DNA from: Cyclaneusma minus
Lineage: Eukaryota > Ascomycota > Leotiomycetes > Marthamycetales > Marthamycetaceae
DNA length: 64,000 nt
Direction: 5' to 3'
Assembly (NCBI GenBank): GCA_037179335.1
Contig: JAKZHN010000013.1
Location: 124,001 to 188,000, forward strand
Below are positions 24,661 through 35,418 of the stretch, one piece after another; position 1 is the stretch's first letter; each line of letters starts with the position of its first letter. The notes below the pieces were generated by a model. The model had not been told where the DNA came from, made no database searches, and saw only the letters and a program-made list of their open reading frames with translations. A program made the position numbers and the translations under genes.

Positions 24661-26518
24661 GTTGTCAACACCTAGATGACATGTCAAAAGCGACTCTTTC
24701 GAGAGACCTGCAATGAAACAAGGACCCAAGGGAACAAGTGCCACAGGCACTTGGACTCATGTAGAACCCCACCGACAGTCTCAAGTCATCTGGCTTGCTC
24801 CAATCCCTGAACGAACACTTCGCGATGCATCGCCTACGATTCCAATCCCCAACTTCAGGCTTCTCGAATTCACTAGACCCTCCCGGAATCTTCAGACATT
24901 GAACACTCGCTCAGTGTATAAAAGAACCTAGCGGGAAAAAACGGAAAACGACGAAAGCAAGGAGAAGGGGAGCTCAAAGACGCCTGTCCCCGCCAATCTT
25001 CACCGTATGCCGATGCCAAACCCAGGGGTGCCAGCACTCACTCCAAACCACCAAGTTTTACCAAGTTTTTGGGAACTTGACCTCTGTGGGAAATGAAGAC
25101 CTAACGCAAACAGGATGTTGACAATGGAAGAAATCAGTAAAAGGACGACGCGCGTTTCATCCAAGGACGTTTGCTCGCTTCACTATCGTCGACATTCGGA
25201 TAGTGTACAAATACGAAACCGCACAATATTCACAGACTATAACATCCACTCAGGACATTGCGGACGGTGTACAAATATGGAGCCGTACAAATGTACCAGT
25301 ACGAGACCGGATGGTATACCAACACGAAGCTGTACGAAATTCACAGACTACAACATTCGGTCCATGTAAAAATCCAAAACCGTACGTGATTCACAGAATG
25401 CAACATCCTACTCAGGACGATGCTATATACCTACGAAGTTGTCGTTGGTGGCAATGAGAACACTTGCTCTGGTAACCAGGACGCTTCGCAGAATGGAATC
25501 TCAGAGAAGACGAGTCTGCTTTTGGAAGCAAAGTGGACAACGTGAAGAGCAATCAAGTCGCTGGGTGCATTTTGGGAAGCGTGAATTCGCAGGAGACTAC
25601 TCCATGGTTCAGAGAACTGGAACACTGTGCAACAGGAGAGGTAGCTTTGTGATTGTTCTCCTGTGGGAAGGTTGCTATGAAGCAATTGACTTGGGGGCTC
25701 ATCTCGAGACCACCGGAAGGATTTGAAGATATCTTGGGGTTTCTGAAGACTCAGTGTTGGATGAACGAGAGATTCATGAGTGGTTCACGAGGAAACAGAC
25801 AACTCCCAACGAACTGCAAGGAAAACCAAATAAGTTATACGTACCAGAATGGATTTGTGGAGTCGTCGGAACACTCGAGGTCTTTCGTTTCTGTAGGCAA
25901 GCAGAGATCTTGGAAGAAGGTGGAGAGAAGGTGGAGAGAAGGTGGAGAGATGGTAGAGAGATGATAGAAAAAGAATCAGCCCTCCCCCAACTCTTTATAT
26001 AGGCGTCGTCCCGTAGGGGCCCCATAAGCGTCCAAAGGTCTCCCGAGCAACTCAAAGCCACTCCTCGGGCCTAACACCGTACTCGAGACTTGTGAACAGA
26101 CAAGCTTCCCTACCATATCCCGATGTGCAAGACTCCAGCAAACTGCAAGAGACGGAGACCTTCGTCCTTCACAGTTCACACAGCAACAGATGATAGACTC
26201 GAGGGAAAAGTAAAAGCTGCTGCGGCCTGCAGACACCTCGGCATGCCTAATAGAAATAAGAAAATCCCCATGCACTCGCCTGCATGCACGAGCAAGGATC
26301 AGATCGGTACATACTTTTCGGATCGTCATCAACGATCTTTTCTCAATTTCTCTTTTTTGGAGAACTGCGAGATATACTGCGAAACTGTGAAAAACGCCTG
26401 GGCGCCTGAGCGCCGTACCTGCCGTGAACACACATATGTACAGTACCGTGTGAAGTACCAAATTCCTGATACGCCATGCCCCTGCTTCGAATGAACAAGA
26501 TTCCTCCCGGGAAGGTAC
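24661..26518. other. Intergenic, no supported gene
   Basis: Apart from the short repeat at 25196-25435 and a GGTGGAGAGAA microsatellite at about 25918-25965, this 1.9 kb stretch has no convincing coding sequence. Two TATA-like sites occur (GTATAAAAG at about 24918; CTTTATATAGG at about 25990). The open frames present lack recognisable motifs and typical intron structure. Confidence 0.45.
25196..25435. repeat. Short tandem repeat, three units
   Basis: Three imperfect copies of a unit built on AAACCGTACG.ATTCACAGA.T.CAACATCC with CTCAGGAC and a GTACAAATA linker, about 70-95 bp each. The copies are most similar at ATTCACAGACTATAACATCC (about 25229), ATTCACAGACTACAACATTC (about 25339) and ATTCACAGAATGCAACATCC (about 25389). 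Nothing coding is evident. Confidence 0.6.
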
Positions 26519-27297
26519 TCATTCCAGTTTATCCAAATGCTCCAACCTGGTCAACACAACCTGCTTACTCGTCTCTTCAATCTCGCCCGCTAGGAACACT
26601 TCGTCGAGGATCGCATAGACCTGCCCCTCTGTCAGCATGTCATCCCATCCCCTCTTTCCCCTCATGCCCAGTTCCCCAGCCTCCCCCCGCCATCCATCAC
26701 CCATCCTTGCCCAATCCCCAATTCCCAATGCTCGGTCAATTCTGTAGTGTAGGGTAGGTGTATCAACGCACCTTGTAGAAATTAAACACCAAATCCAGCT
26801 CACACACATTCCCAAAAAAGCTATCCAGCACCTCGACGAAAAAGTGAATGGCCTCCAGATACGCCAGCTCGTTGTCATTCGCATCGACGCAGGCGCAGAA
26901 GAACAGGCCTGCATAGCGCCGGTAGACGATCTTGTTATTGCGGAATTCGACAAAGTTGCTCTGGTATTTTTGGTCGCGTGGGGCTACTAGTCTGTGAACC
27001 TGTTTGCGTAGACCGGAAGGGTCAGAATTGCGCCGTGTATAAGTAGAATTGGATACAAGGAGCTGGACAAGTGAATTTGGATGCAGAAGGGGCAGGGAAT
27101 GGAAAGCAACGCACTTCGCCTTTGAGCTTGATCTTCTCTTCGTCGTTGTAGGGGGCGTACCATTTTGCGAGGCGCGTCTTGCCTCTGCGGAACATACGGA
27201 ACGAACGGTCAGTGCATGGATCCGTGGGATGTGAGCAATTGGAAGGGATGGGAATCACGCACTGCCGGTTCTGGATCAGGATGAAGGAGAGTACCAT
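26519..27297 (-). CDS. APS2: AP-2 clathrin adaptor complex sigma subunit
   Basis: Four exons, complement(26519-26620, 26772-26999, 27115-27184, 27263-27297), encode 144 residues, the normal size for a small adaptor chain. The sequence opens MVLSFILIQNRQGKTRLAKWY. It continues with NFVEFRNNKIVYRRYAGLFF, NELAYLEAIHFFVEVLDSFF and NVCELDLVFNFYKVY, and ends FLAGEIEETSKQVVL: the longin-fold sigma2 signature. The GKTRLAKWY segment and the ELDLVFNFYKVY helix favour AP-2 sigma over AP-1 or AP-3. It would sit in the AP-2 core at the plasma membrane and help bind dileucine cargo for endocytosis. All four introns/exon joins are consistent in frame; three donors read GTGCGT. Another membrane-traffic gene, IST1, lies directly upstream on the same strand. 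Confidence 0.95.
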
Positions 27298-27860
27298 GGT
27301 GGGCGAGATTCGGGGGTTGTGGGGAGCTGGCGCGGGAACGAAGGTGAGATTGAATGTTCTATGGTGGTGCGCCTGCGAGGCCGAGATGGTGAGGCTACGG
27401 TTACTTATCGATAGCCGCGGGCGACAGCGGTGTGGACGAGTGGTTGTTGCAACGCTTTGAAAATGCGCGGATTTTCGGGATGGGGAAAAGTTTGGAGAAT
27501 TGTGAGGTGATGGCTGGAATTGACTTTTGGATAATGAGATGGTGAAAAAGTGATATCCGGAGTACGTTGGTGATTTGCGTTCGAGCGTTCGACATCACGT
27601 AGCCTGGCTAACCCCCTATTCCGCCCAATTCTGGCATTTCCCGGCTACAGTTGGATTCAGAGCTATTCTTGACTTGACGCCAAATTAAGTCTGGAATTTT
27701 CACAGCAGTTCATTCATGGCCAAAAAGACAAGGAGTTTACAGCACTACTGGCATGTTTTCATGCGAGCTGACTGGATCATGGCTTTGGAATTCATAGTAG
27801 TCACTGATAGACACCCTGCTCTCCTGCGCCTGACACCAAGCAAAAATTCCCCTTTGCCCT
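27298..27860. other. Intergenic between AP-2 sigma and IST1
   Basis: The left part upstream of 27297 should contain the promoter of the AP-2 sigma gene. The right part should contain the 3' untranslated region of IST1. There is no TATA box that stands out and no further gene. Confidence 0.45.
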
Positions 27861-28804
27861 TTATTTCTTCAAAGCCGCAAAACGCTTCGCTAACTCATCA
27901 ACATCGGGTATCGTTCCTCCCACCGCCCCCTTACTCTCCATCCCCGTCTTCCCCGCCCCCTCCTGCATCTTCCTACTCGGCTTCAAATCCAACCCTCCCG
28001 TTCCCTTCACCCTCGGATGCAAATTATCCGTACTCGGACTCGGCGGCGCCACCCTCAGCGGACTACTCGGCCCCAGATTCCTCGGCGGCGTCGCCCTACT
28101 CAACTCATCGTTCGCAATCGGCGCCTCCAAACCCCTTTCCTTACCACTCGGATTATCATCATCATCATCGTCCTCAAACTCCGGCGGCGGCGCTCCCGGA
28201 TCGTTCTTCTTCGGCCAATCAACCCCATACGTCCTCGCAATCTCCTCCAAATATCCGTTTACTAATGCTTCCGGCGGCGGCTCAACCGCCAGTTTCTTCA
28301 GCACTTTTTCCGCCACCTTCCCATCGCTATTATCCATGGCCTGCATCGCAAACTCCTTGCCATACTTATCCACCAACAGCGCCCTCACCGTCTGCAACTC
28401 CTTAATCTCCGTCCTGGGCGCAGCATAGATCAGGCTCTTCACCGCCTCCTCCAGGCCCGGATCACATATCGGGCTTTCCATCAAGCCCGTTCTTGCGAGC
28501 AACAGTTCGCAGTACAGCTCGAGGATTTCGTGCAGTTCGGTGGTTATGTCGGAGCGGATGATGTTCTCAACGCGGATTCGCGCGGATTCGATTTTGCCGG
28601 ATTCGAGGAGAGCGGCCATTTCGCGGCGGTGTTGCTTGGAGACGGCTTCGTCTTTTTGTTGGGTCATGCGGAGGCGCGCGATGGAGAGCTTGAGTTGCAC
28701 TTTGAGCTTGGCCTGGGGAGGGGGTTTAGTCTACTTTAGGGAGCTTGACGTGTTGATTGTAGGAGCTGGACTTTTCTCACAATGAGGGTTGATGAGGGCG
28801 CCAT
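27861..28804 (-). CDS. IST1: IST1-like ESCRT-III-associated protein
   Basis: Exons complement(27861-28712, 28781-28804) give 291 residues; the first exon encodes only MAPSSTLI and the 68 nt intron starts GTGAGA. Residues 9 to about 170 are the helical Ist1 domain: basic N-terminus with KLKVQLKLSIARLRMTQQK, then ARIRVENIIRSD and ELHEILELYCELLLAR. The region that follows is Pro/Asp-rich and low in complexity. The C-terminus ends DELAKRFAALKK, which fits the MIM1 pattern (LxxRLxxLK) that binds the MIT domain of the AAA ATPase Vps4. From family knowledge, IST1 regulates Vps4 and ESCRT-III polymer turnover at endosomes, multivesicular bodies and in abscission. The gene looks intact. Confidence 0.93.
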
Positions 28805-29299
28805 GATGGCGGTTTGGCAGTGAACTTGCTGTGTTGAAAGGTGGAAGGGACGCAATCGTAGGTATTCTCTGGTTCAATGTCGTAGATATTCTCAGATCGA
28901 GGCTCGGACTTGACGGTGATGGTGGAGGGGCTGGTGTGGTGGGGCTGAAGTTGGCGGGCCCCTGTCAATCGGCGGATGCGGTACGGTCTCCGAACACGCC
29001 AAGAGCGCAGTCAATATCAAAATCTTAAGCTCCCACTTTCCTTCCCAAGCTAACAATTTATGTCAAGAACGACCATGTGCGTATCGCCCAGGGCTCTTCT
29101 TCTAGACTCTCTGCAATTGGCGACCGACCCAGGTCCAGTCATTCTTCTCACCGTCAACATTTTTCTCAATTCTCATGTTTACTAGTCATTGTCGCGTGTC
29201 GTTACCGTGCATTCCCGCTTGGGCACGATGACTATCATCCTTTACGTCAACCACAACATCGTTCTTTGCTGCGCGCAGTATATTTTCTAGTGTCTCAGG
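28805..29299. promoter_or_regulatory. Divergent promoter region, IST1 / ArAE protein
   Basis: This 495-base gap lies between the start codons of IST1 (minus) and the large membrane protein (plus). It must hold both promoters and leaders. I see no TATA box close to either start, and several short pyrimidine tracts near 29130-29200. No other gene. Confidence 0.5.
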
Positions 29300-32200
29300 A
29301 TGGGGAAGACGGAGAGCGGGATAACGGGGAATGACGAGCCACGAGCGCTTCAAGACGTCAATTCGTGGATCCAGAGGAGAAGCCGTGAAATATGGGCGAC
29401 TTTACAGGACAAGAACTGGCTGGTTGCGAAGCGGATGCTGAAGAACACCGTTGCCACGACTGCTGCCCTCATTATCGCAACAGATGATCGCGTGCTCAAA
29501 GTCTATGGCAAGGCAACCTACCTGATGGCACTCGCTACCGTGTTTGGACACCCTGGCCGAAGACTTGGACAACACGTCGAAGCTCTCATACTGGCTTCTT
29601 TCGGGACCATCGTCGGTGTCGCTTGGGCCTGCTTAGGGGTCTACCTGTCAAGTCTCGTTTTTGCACAAAATGCGCCAGCAGCCTATACCATCCGCGGCAT
29701 ATTCATGGTTCTAGCCCTGTTGTTTCACGGCATGCTTCGATCACGCACCCCAAGGCTGTTCCTCTTCGTCTTGCTATTCATTATTGCTTCAGTCGTCATC
29801 TTAACAGGAACTTCCAAGTCTGTAACCAAAGCCCTGGTGATTGGGGTTGCGGCGCCGATCCTTACAGCTATTGCTCTAGTCCTCGTTGTCAACGTCTGCA
29901 TCTTTCCGGAACTCTCCAGCTCCTTTATTGGAATTACTACTATCGAAACCCTCGGCGAGGCTGTAGGTACTGTACGGGATGCTGGTATTTACTTCACCAA
30001 GAGTACGGAGCCTTCTCCAGCTCCTCGGTCGGATTCGGATGCTTCTACGCCCTCTTTGGAAGAAACAATCGCAAAGGGCATTCAACGTCGACAAACTATT
30101 GCTGAGAAGGCACTAAAACCGGAACCATCCCGTGTCTCCAAGTGTTTTCACTCCATGCTACGAAAAACACGCCGCTTCATGAGGCATGATCATGTGCACG
30201 AAGAACCCCCCAAGGACGACCCCACGGAGAAGCCAAGAGTGACTCTGAAATCGTTGACGGACCGAAAATCCAAGATTCGAGCCAAGCTTGCTGCATGCAA
30301 AGAAGCTCAACAGGAGTGTAATTTTGAGATTGCAATCTCCATGTTACCACCTGCGGATCTAAAGCCCATCAGCGATACGCAAATGCAACAGCTTATTGCA
30401 AATACAATTGCATTGGTAGGAGCTTGTGAAAGCAAATACGCCCTCACGGGTGACCTGGAGGAGGGCCCGAAGTCTGAAAAGAAAGAGCCGCAGAACCGAC
30501 CCAGTGGGTTCGAGATTGGGCCACCTGAAGACCTGGACGCGGACCTCGGTGGGGATGGTCAAGAAGACGACCAAGGGGATGACCAGGTGGATGACCAGGA
30601 TGATGGTCCAGCAAGTCACACTTCGTCCCCTATCCAGCGGCCTGTCTCGACCTCAGCACTAAGCAACAGAATCAAAAGCATGCTTTCTCTTTCAGCCCCT
30701 TCGAGTCGTCGGCCTTCATTCGACGCTTCATATGACAGATCAGGGACTGCAACTCCACACTCAACTATGAGGAGAAAACGCAAAAGATCGGAAACACGCG
30801 ACAGCGAGAGCAGCTTTGATAACGACTTGAGGAATATTGAACTCGCTAAGCCGAAAAGAGAAATCGAAGCCGCCGACCCTGAACTGCTGAGGTCCATCAT
30901 TGGGAGAGTTGCTGCACCAATATCTGAAATGCAAAGTTGTATCGATGAGTGTGTGGATGTTGTGGCAGCCAGTCTTGGGTATTGCTACGGTGTTAAAACT
31001 CTTCCATCTGGCGTTGCTACTCCCAACACGGTAGAATTGAGGGACATCGATGCTAAGATAGAAATTCTACAAGGAGCCCTCGACGTCTTTGATCTAGCCT
31101 CCGAGGCAGCTTTCGAGAGGGTCAACCACCCAGATGATAGCAGAAGCGGCACTATCGATGTCTCGCCACGAATAGAAGTCTTCCTCGTCTCCTCCTTCAT
31201 TCTCAACCTTCACCAAGCAGGAATACACACCCTCGAAATGCTAAAAGAATCGCGACTCTTAGTCGAAAAGCGCAAAGCTGTTCGTCGTCGCACATTCTAC
31301 GCTCCCAGGATCAATTGGCAGAAGTGGCTGAACTCTGGAGGAGAATCAGACGCTTTTGCTCTCCCTACTGCGGCTAGAAAGGAACAGAGATCTGGGACAG
31401 CGGAACACGTGGAGGACGATGGAGGCTCAACTAGAAGCAACAACGGGGTTTTCGAGACGAAGACACCACCGGAACGGCAGCCGCACAAGGGGTCCAAAAC
31501 TCGGCTCCGACGTGCCTTGAGCAATCTTGCGGATCGACTGGGCGTTGCAAAAGCAATAGATCTCTCCCACCGCCACCGCGACGAAGAAGCAGCAATCCCA
31601 CCCCCAGCAATCCCCTCCTCCCGTCGAAACTCAAGTTCCACCGAAGTCGTCCAACAACAGTCCCCTGAATCCACCCCCTTCTGGATCGAATTCCGCTCGC
31701 ACCTCGCCTCATTCGTCGACTACCTCACACACTCCGACGACGTGATCTACGCCGTCAAACTAACCTTCGCCATGCTCCTCGTCACCTTCCCCGCCTTCGT
31801 CGCCAAATGGAACGCCTGGTACTCCACCAACCGCGGTCTGTGGGCCGCTCTCCAACTCGTGCTGATAACCGAAGTCGCCATCGGCGCTTCCGTGTGGATT
31901 TTTATCCTGCGCGCCATCGGCACCACCATCGGCTGTCTCTGGGGCCTCGCCGCCTACAAAGCCTATGATGGGAACCGCGGCGTCACAATCGTCATGCTGG
32001 TAATTGGCATCGTGCCTTCTACCTACGTGCAACTAGGCACCATATATGTCAAAGCGGGCATGGTTTCAATCATTTCCATGAGTATTGTTGCACTTGCGAC
32101 CCTAGATGGCGGCCTTCACGGAACATCAGCAGAAGAAAACTTTCTGAAACGCTGGGTTGCGTTTCTGATAGGTGGTATCGTGGCGCTGCTCATAGAAGTC

Positions 32201-33532
32201 GTATTTCTGCCTGTTCGCGCGCGCGACCGCCTCGTTGAATCGCTCGCTTCCTCAATCCGCCATATTATCGAAATGGAGGCTATGCTGGCTCCTAACCTCG
32301 ATCCCCCCGACCAATTCCGCATTTCGTCGTCGGGGCCTACTGACGAAAAACAACAGCTCTATACGCGCTTTGCGCATGCGCATGGCAAAGCTACCGCGAG
32401 CCTGCTGGCTGCGGAAACATTCCTCCCCTTCTGCGCGCAGGAACCTCGGCTCAAAGGGAGTTTTGCGGTGCTGGAAATGGTGTATAAGGAGATGTTGATT
32501 GTGTTGCATCAGATTGTGGATAAGATGGACAATATGCTTCAGCTGAGAAAAAACTATGGTGCGGGCGTGGTGGAGGAATTGGAGGATGAGGTTAGGGCTT
32601 ATAGGAGGAATGTGGCGGGGAGTGTGCAGTTGATCTTGTATGCCGTCTGTGAAGCGCTGGAAACGAAATTACCGCTGCCGCAGTTCTTGCCGTCCGCGAG
32701 GTTGGCGCATCTTAGGATGGTTAATCGGGTAAGGTGGATTGTTGATGGGCGGCTGAGGACGGGGAGTGGGAGGGTTTTTGCGTTGAAGAGGGAGGAGGGG
32801 AATCCGTTGGTGCCGGTTGATAGCAATGTTGCTCATCCGAACAATTCGGGGATATCAATGTTGGAGAGAGGGAGGAATGGGAGTGGAAGCGGGTTGAAAA
32901 GGGGATTGGGACGGAGGATTGTGAAGCAGAAGTATCTGAGTTGGAATGCGGCGAGCGCGGGGCAGATTGAGGTCATTGAGTATTTGGAGGAGTTGGTGGT
33001 GTTGGCGAAGTTGTTGGTGGGGAGTTTGGAGTTTAAGAGTGGGTTGTTGACGAGGATTACTTATAGGGAGTATGTGAGGGGGGTGGGGCAGGGGGGTGCT
33101 GGTGGTGGTGGTGGTGGGGAAGAGGCGGATGCTGAGACGCAGGCCGAGGGGGAGAACGGTGCGAGGGAAGGCAGTGTGGAGAGGAGAGAGGGTGAGACGA
33201 CGGCGGATGAGGATGATCAGGGGGATGAGGGGAGGGATACGGTGGCTGAGCAGCCGACGGGGAAGTTTGGTCTTGGCGGTATCTTGAAGAGGAGGCGGAC
33301 GAGTTTGGTGGCACAGACGACGAGGAATCTGAGCAAGGTTAGTAGTGGGGCATCGAGGGGGTCGAGGGGCTCGAGTGGACAGAGTGTGGAGGAGGATGAG
33401 CTGCCGATGAGTTTGCAGCGCGTGAGGACGCTGAAGTTGGAGCAGTCGAGGAGTGCGGGTGCGGCGAAGACGATTGGTCGGAGGGAGAGTTGGAAGGGGA
33501 AGGGGAAGGGGGTGGGGAAGAAGAATGTCTGA
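29300..33532 (+). CDS. ArAE/FUSC-family integral membrane protein (DUF2421)
   Basis: A single uninterrupted exon encodes 1410 residues. Residues about 45-225 contain an N-terminal cluster of hydrophobic segments of the type called ER transporter 6TM N-terminal domain. A long cytosolic, charged, Ser-rich linker follows (about 230-800). A second hydrophobic cluster at about 815-975 is of the FUSC (fusaric acid resistance-like) kind, with WYSTNRGLWAALQLVLI and IFILRAIGTTIGCLWGL. A DUF2421-like helical region then runs to about 1250. The tail is low-complexity (poly-Gly near 1265, then Glu/Ser-rich and basic). The family is related to aromatic-acid exporters; fungal members are often annotated as brefeldin-A-sensitivity related, but the substrate is unknown. 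Codons in the last kilobase are strongly G-rich, unlike the C-rich middle, perhaps reflecting local base bias. It looks intact. Confidence 0.88.
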   Translation: MGKTESGITGNDEPRALQDVNSWIQRRSREIWATLQDKNWLVAKRMLKNTVATTAALIIATDDRVLKVYGKATYLMALATVFGHPGRRLGQHVEALILASFGTIVGVAWACLGVYLSSLVFAQNAPAAYTIRGIFMVLALLFHGMLRSRTPRLFLFVLLFIIASVVILTGTSKSVTKALVIGVAAPILTAIALVLVVNVCIFPELSSSFIGITTIETLGEAVGTVRDAGIYFTKSTEPSPAPRSDSDASTPSLEETIAKGIQRRQTIAEKALKPEPSRVSKCFHSMLRKTRRFMRHDHVHEEPPKDDPTEKPRVTLKSLTDRKSKIRAKLAACKEAQQECNFEIAISMLPPADLKPISDTQMQQLIANTIALVGACESKYALTGDLEEGPKSEKKEPQNRPSGFEIGPPEDLDADLGGDGQEDDQGDDQVDDQDDGPASHTSSPIQRPVSTSALSNRIKSMLSLSAPSSRRPSFDASYDRSGTATPHSTMRRKRKRSETRDSESSFDNDLRNIELAKPKREIEAADPELLRSIIGRVAAPISEMQSCIDECVDVVAASLGYCYGVKTLPSGVATPNTVELRDIDAKIEILQGALDVFDLASEAAFERVNHPDDSRSGTIDVSPRIEVFLVSSFILNLHQAGIHTLEMLKESRLLVEKRKAVRRRTFYAPRINWQKWLNSGGESDAFALPTAARKEQRSGTAEHVEDDGGSTRSNNGVFETKTPPERQPHKGSKTRLRRALSNLADRLGVAKAIDLSHRHRDEEAAIPPPAIPSSRRNSSSTEVVQQQSPESTPFWIEFRSHLASFVDYLTHSDDVIYAVKLTFAMLLVTFPAFVAKWNAWYSTNRGLWAALQLVLITEVAIGASVWIFILRAIGTTIGCLWGLAAYKAYDGNRGVTIVMLVIGIVPSTYVQLGTIYVKAGMVSIISMSIVALATLDGGLHGTSAEENFLKRWVAFLIGGIVALLIEVVFLPVRARDRLVESLASSIRHIIEMEAMLAPNLDPPDQFRISSSGPTDEKQQLYTRFAHAHGKATASLLAAETFLPFCAQEPRLKGSFAVLEMVYKEMLIVLHQIVDKMDNMLQLRKNYGAGVVEELEDEVRAYRRNVAGSVQLILYAVCEALETKLPLPQFLPSARLAHLRMVNRVRWIVDGRLRTGSGRVFALKREEGNPLVPVDSNVAHPNNSGISMLERGRNGSGSGLKRGLGRRIVKQKYLSWNAASAGQIEVIEYLEELVVLAKLLVGSLEFKSGLLTRITYREYVRGVGQGGAGGGGGGEEADAETQAEGENGAREGSVERREGETTADEDDQGDEGRDTVAEQPTGKFGLGGILKRRRTSLVAQTTRNLSKVSSGASRGSRGSSGQSVEEDELPMSLQRVRTLKLEQSRSAGAAKTIGRRESWKGKGKGVGKKNV

Positions 33533-34500
33533 GTGCGGGAGCTTGAATGGGGACGGAGACTGGACTGACTGTTCATATGGGCGGTCTGTTGTAGCATTTG
33601 TGGAGTACTGGGTTGCATGCTGGCGGTGTTGGGAATGCATGGCGGGAACCTGTACTGAAAGGCGTTTCTTGCACTCTCTTTCCTGTCCGTAGAACATTGT
33701 GCATAGCATAGCGATGGTAATTTTTTTGCATTGAAGCCAGACTTCGTAAGCTCAGATGCGTTGCGAAAAAAAGAGGTCTCCAGGCTATAGGTAGTGCTAA
33801 ATATCCGACTCAGGGCACTCTACAGGGCTTTCCTCGTGGCCTACAGGGCTTCACAGGCTCTCCACAGGCTTTTGATGCCCTGAAGCCCCCCTAAAGCCGA
33901 CGTGCAACAAAACAGGGTGAGTCCGGGAAAACCTCGGATCGCTTCAATCATGTGACATTGACACGTGACTAAGTCCTTGTGTGTTGCGCCTCGCTTTCCG
34001 TCGTTCGGATATTGCTTCAACACCTGGAGAACTGGGCTGTGAGGTATGATTCCAGGACAATAGGAAGCGAGGAAGTCAATATAGGTTATATACTGTGGAG
34101 ATAGTCCATGGCCCACTGGCCTGCTAATCAGACAGGGGCAATTGAAGACTGACCTCAAGTTCTCGTCTGCATAAATCAGTTTATACGAGTTAGGCTTCAC
34201 ACACTTTCCAATTGCGTGGATTTCACAATTGCGATTGATGCAGCTGCACGATCCTGTTATAGCGGTTGTGAACATGAAGCTGCACGATGTTTCAAGTGAC
34301 GTCTTCTCGATGACGTAGATCATGCAATTCGCACGGTAACAACGCCCCGCCATTAGCTCTGTGCTACATCACCTCTCCATGACCACCACTTCTCACCTCC
34401 GTTCCTCCAATTCCACTACCAAACAACTCTCCAAACTCGGTACGTTCCATCTCTCTTCACCCCCTCTGCTACCCTCCAATCCCCAAGCTCCAAAAACACC
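33533..34500. other. Intergenic, promoter of BLI-3-like gene at right
   Basis: The left part is the 3' flank of the large membrane protein. Around 33815-33870 there are three or four copies of CTACAGGGCTT/CACAGGCT, a small irregular repeat. The 150 bases before 34501 are a C/T-rich leader (CACCTCC, CCAACTC) typical of a fungal promoter and 5' untranslated region. A 170-codon minus-strand frame at 33841-34353 is Cys-rich but unsupported. Confidence 0.4.
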
Positions 34501-35418
34501 ATGAGCAAAGCATTCCAATCATCTCTCCGCAGCTCTCCAGCAAGAGCCTTACGTCAAAGACCAACTTGTAAGCTGACCCAGTCATCTCTCAGACCTACAA
34601 CAGCTTCACCAAGAGCTTTCTTCCAACCACAACAACACTTTCAATCAAAACCACTTTCCACACAATCCGTCAAGATGGCCTCTTTCTCCAATGCCGACAC
34701 TGGCAGCAAGAACGCCGATCCCTACAAGGAGAAGAACCTGGACGAGACCTCCATCCAAGAGAAGGTCGAGGGCCTCGAGGAGTTCATCTCCGCCTGCAAG
34801 TTCGGCATGATGACCACCCGCGATGCCTCCTCTGGCAAGCTGTTTTCTCGCTGCATGGCTGTTGCTGGCAAGGTATGTTTCCTTCCACCTCACCTCTCGC
34901 CCTCCACTTCCAACTCACCTCGTCCATCACCTTGCCTTCACACAATTTGACTCCGACAGAAATACTAACAAAAAACCTCATCACAGGAAAACGGCGGCAT
35001 CGACCTCATCTTCCACACCAACACCGAAGCCGGCAAGACCGACGACCTCGCCTCCGACGCCCACATCAACATCTCCTTCCTCAACCCCTCCGGCGAATGG
35101 GCCTCCATCAGCGGCCACGCCAGCATCGAAACCGACCGCGAAACCGTCAAGAAATACTACTCCTCGGCCCTCAAAGCATGGCTCGGCGATCTTGGTGACG
35201 GCAAGCACGACGGCGGTCCCGAAGATCCGCGCATTGGCGTTATCCGGGTGAAGGCGAACACGGCTACGTATGCCGTGGTGAGGAAGAATATGGCGAGCAG
35301 GGCAATGGAGATGGCCAAGGGAGTGGCGACGGGAAGTGCGCCGAGCGTGAATAAGTTGCGGGAGTTGAGCGAGGCGGAGATTGAGACTTGGAGGAGTAGC
35401 AAGAAGATGGTACAGTAG
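34501..35418 (+). CDS. BLI-3-like pyridoxamine-phosphate-oxidase-fold protein
   Basis: Two exons, 34501-34872 and 34987-35418, encode 267 residues; the 114 nt intron starts GTATGT and ends CACAG. Residues 1-58 are rich in Ser, Arg, Gln and Thr and poor in acids, like a mitochondrial presequence. The remainder is a split-barrel FMN-binding domain of the general-stress-protein-26 type: KFGMMTTRDASSGKLFSRCM, DLIFHTNTEAGKTDDLASD, HINISFLNPSGEWASISG and a Trp in LKAWLGD. This group includes Neurospora blue-light-inducible BLI-3. It probably binds a flavin; its reaction is not established. A second in-frame ATG at codon 59 (34675), in good context (AAGATGGCC), would give a cytosolic form lacking the presequence. 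The start at 34501 was chosen because the frame is open and the leader is C/T-rich. Confidence 0.88.

Noticed and set aside
25976..26461. A 161-codon minus-strand frame before the AP-2 sigma gene
   Set aside because: No motif, biased composition, no plausible promoter or introns; overlaps low-complexity sequence.
33841..34353. A 170-codon minus-strand frame rich in Cys upstream of the BLI-3-like gene
   Set aside because: No recognisable motif, no signal peptide, no leader or splice pattern, and its length is within chance for 64 kb of balanced base composition.
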